The notes under the pieces were generated by a model that made no database searches, was not told the DNA's origin, and worked only from the letters and a program-made list of their open reading frames with translations. From Streptomyces cellulosae (GTDB lineage: Bacteria; Actinomycetota; Actinomycetes; Streptomycetales; Streptomycetaceae), in assembly GCF_000721105.1 (NCBI RefSeq), contig NZ_JOEV01000092.1, positions 1 to 13,723 on the forward strand: DNA of 13,723 nucleotides, in the 5' to 3' direction. Below, piece after piece: positions 12,942-13,723 of this stretch (within the stretch, counting starts at the first letter, position 1; each line of letters opens with the position of its first letter). Both the position numbers and the translations under genes were made by a program.

Positions 12942-13259
12942 CGCCCCGGACCCGATCACGGCGCGACGCTCGCGGCAGCGGGTTTCGCCACCGTCGTCGA
13001 GCGTACGTACACCATCGACCTGCCCCGCCCGCTCCCCGCCGCGACCGGCCGCTACGCCCGGGTATGCCTGCAACGGTTGCGCGGATTCGGGGCGGCTCTG
13101 CTCAGCGAAGGGGACATCGAGGCGCTTGTTGCCCTGACGACCGACCACGGCCCGCACAGCGTCCTGCACCGGAACGACTTGAGCGTGCGGGCCACCCGCG
13201 CCCTCCACGTCGCCGCCCGCCCCCGAGGAGTGGGTGAGCGGAGGAGGTGGGGGCGATGA
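12942..13259 (+). pseudogene. C-terminal remnant of a methyltransferase-like gene
   Basis: In the frame ending TGA 13257-13259 the translation reads HGATLAAAGFATVVERTYTI, DLPRPLPAATGRYARVCLQR, then an LRGFGAALLSEGDIEAL segment and LHRNDLSVRATRALHVAARP. This resembles the C-terminal part of class I SAM-dependent methyltransferases, where a LxxAGF strand, a GRY helix and a final RxTRxxxVARRP strand are common. No SAM-binding GxGxG motif lies upstream, so only the tail survives. The 110 nt between this and the end of the immunity-like remnant (about 12830-12940) show nothing I recognise. Confidence 0.5.
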
Positions 13260-13447
13260 CGTCGGGCGTCGAGGAGTGACTCTGCTCACCTCTCCGGTAA
13301 CGGGATCCCGGCAGAGTTGTGGTGCTTGTGTGCGGGCCGGGAACCCCGATTGCGCAGCCAACTGCCGGGTTGATAGAGATGGCTGGAAGTAACTCCTGCG
13401 GTGGGCCGGGAAGAGGTCGCCGCAGTAGCCCGTACGGGGGAGGCGTA
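13260..13447 (+). promoter_or_regulatory. Upstream region of the WXG100-like gene
   Basis: This 188-nt non-coding stretch probably contains the promoter of the next operon. It holds a palindrome CGGGATCCCG (13301-13310) within a larger imperfect CTCTCCGG/CCGGcAGAG hairpin, without a T tract. GGGGGAGG (13436-13443) is a strong ribosome-binding site 4 nt before the ATG. I cannot assign -35/-10 boxes reliably. Confidence 0.4.
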
Positions 13448-13723
13448 ATGAAGTTCGACATGGGTGCGCAGACGCTGTCGCAGCTGCAGCGCGATTCAAG
13501 GGGCTCGAGTGATGATCTCGGGTCGCTGATCCGGCAGTTGGTGCAGGCGGCGACGCCGCTGGAGGGCAAGTTCAACGGCTCGGGCCGAGCGATGTTCGAC
13601 CAGTTCAAGGGGCGCGCGGACCGCATCACCTCCGACCTGAACTCCTCGCTGGCGGCCATCCTCGGCGGTCAGTCGGGCATGGACTCGGCGTTCAGTTCCG
13701 GCGACCAGGAGCAGGGTGACAAC
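13448..13723 (+). CDS. WXG100-like (ESX/T7SS small secreted) protein, 3' end outside window
   Basis: The first 92 residues are visible and the frame is still open at the window edge. The protein is helical and Gln/Ser-rich with a central turn: MKFDMGAQTLSQLQRDSRGS, then a helix ending LVQAATPLEG, then KFNGSGRAMFDQFKGRADRI and SSLAAILGGQSGMDSAF. This helix-turn-helix of about 100 residues is the WXG100 fold. The W-x-G turn is replaced by F-N-G (KFNGSG), as in some partner subunits of WXG100 heterodimers. It is probably the first gene of another WXG100-effector operon, in the same direction as the toxin at the window start. Confidence 0.75.
   Translation, partial: MKFDMGAQTLSQLQRDSRGSSDDLGSLIRQLVQAATPLEGKFNGSGRAMFDQFKGRADRITSDLNSSLAAILGGQSGMDSAFSSGDQEQGDN

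Noticed and set aside
1..13723. CRISPR arrays, tRNA or rRNA genes, phage attachment sites
   Set aside because: I saw no spaced short repeats, no cloverleaf-like segments with TTC-rA arms and no rRNA signature on either strand. The repeats present are coding duplications.

Overview
The window looks like accessory DNA from a Streptomyces or close relative. It is GC-rich with strong third-position GC bias. It carries the actinomycete trio of a small HATPase, an XRE/DUF5753 regulator and a DUF397 protein. It opens inside the gene of a large WXG100-pathway-type polymorphic toxin and closes inside a new WXG100-like gene, both on the + strand.

Layout. 1-1900: 3' part of a polymorphic toxin gene with an LPxG heptad-repeat linker, a His/Gly-rich spacer and a nuclease-like C-terminal tip in lower-GC DNA. 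1881-2516: an overlapping pentapeptide-repeat gene, the probable cognate immunity gene. 2517-3015: debris of a toxin N-terminal region and of two other genes. 3016-5439: an immunity-like array made of a YwqK/MORN-type gene, two mutually paralogous unknown genes (called A and B here), and a second YwqK-type gene. The debris just upstream is a broken copy of the same A-B junction, so the array grew by tandem duplication. 5462-7201: the HATPase (-), XRE/DUF5753 (+) and DUF397 (+) module, with a good intrinsic terminator. 7246-7954: a broken pentapeptide gene fused to the tail of another immunity-like gene, a scar of the start of gene A, and an IS481-type transposase remnant. 7955-9404: a divergent SDR oxidoreductase / MerR regulator pair whose two -10 boxes each lie 7 nt from a start codon. 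9491-10132: an unassigned 213-aa protein. 10140-11160: a mosaic of gene fragments (half an MFS transporter, a piece of NADH dehydrogenase type II, a piece of an inositol-monophosphatase-like gene, and a third pentapeptide copy joined to an immunity-like gene). 11161-12640: an IS110-family element inserted in a G run inside that immunity-like gene. 12641-13259: the other half of the interrupted gene, then the 3' end of a methyltransferase gene. 13448-end: a WXG100-like gene, probably the head of the next effector operon.

How it fits together. The region reads as an immunity-gene array and recombination scrapyard between two secretion-effector loci. The same short modules (pentapeptide gene, YwqK gene, genes A and B, and a GGGYFVEEF-type gene) recur in different orders and states of decay. 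The most specific mechanistic leads are the A-B-YwqK units, the two different fusions of the same gene pair at 7.5 kb and 11.1 kb, the IS110 insertion that can be undone in silico to restore a reading frame, and a hairpin-rich 262-nt leader of that IS110 that may encode its bridge RNA. All family names rest on motif reading by eye; no searches were run.
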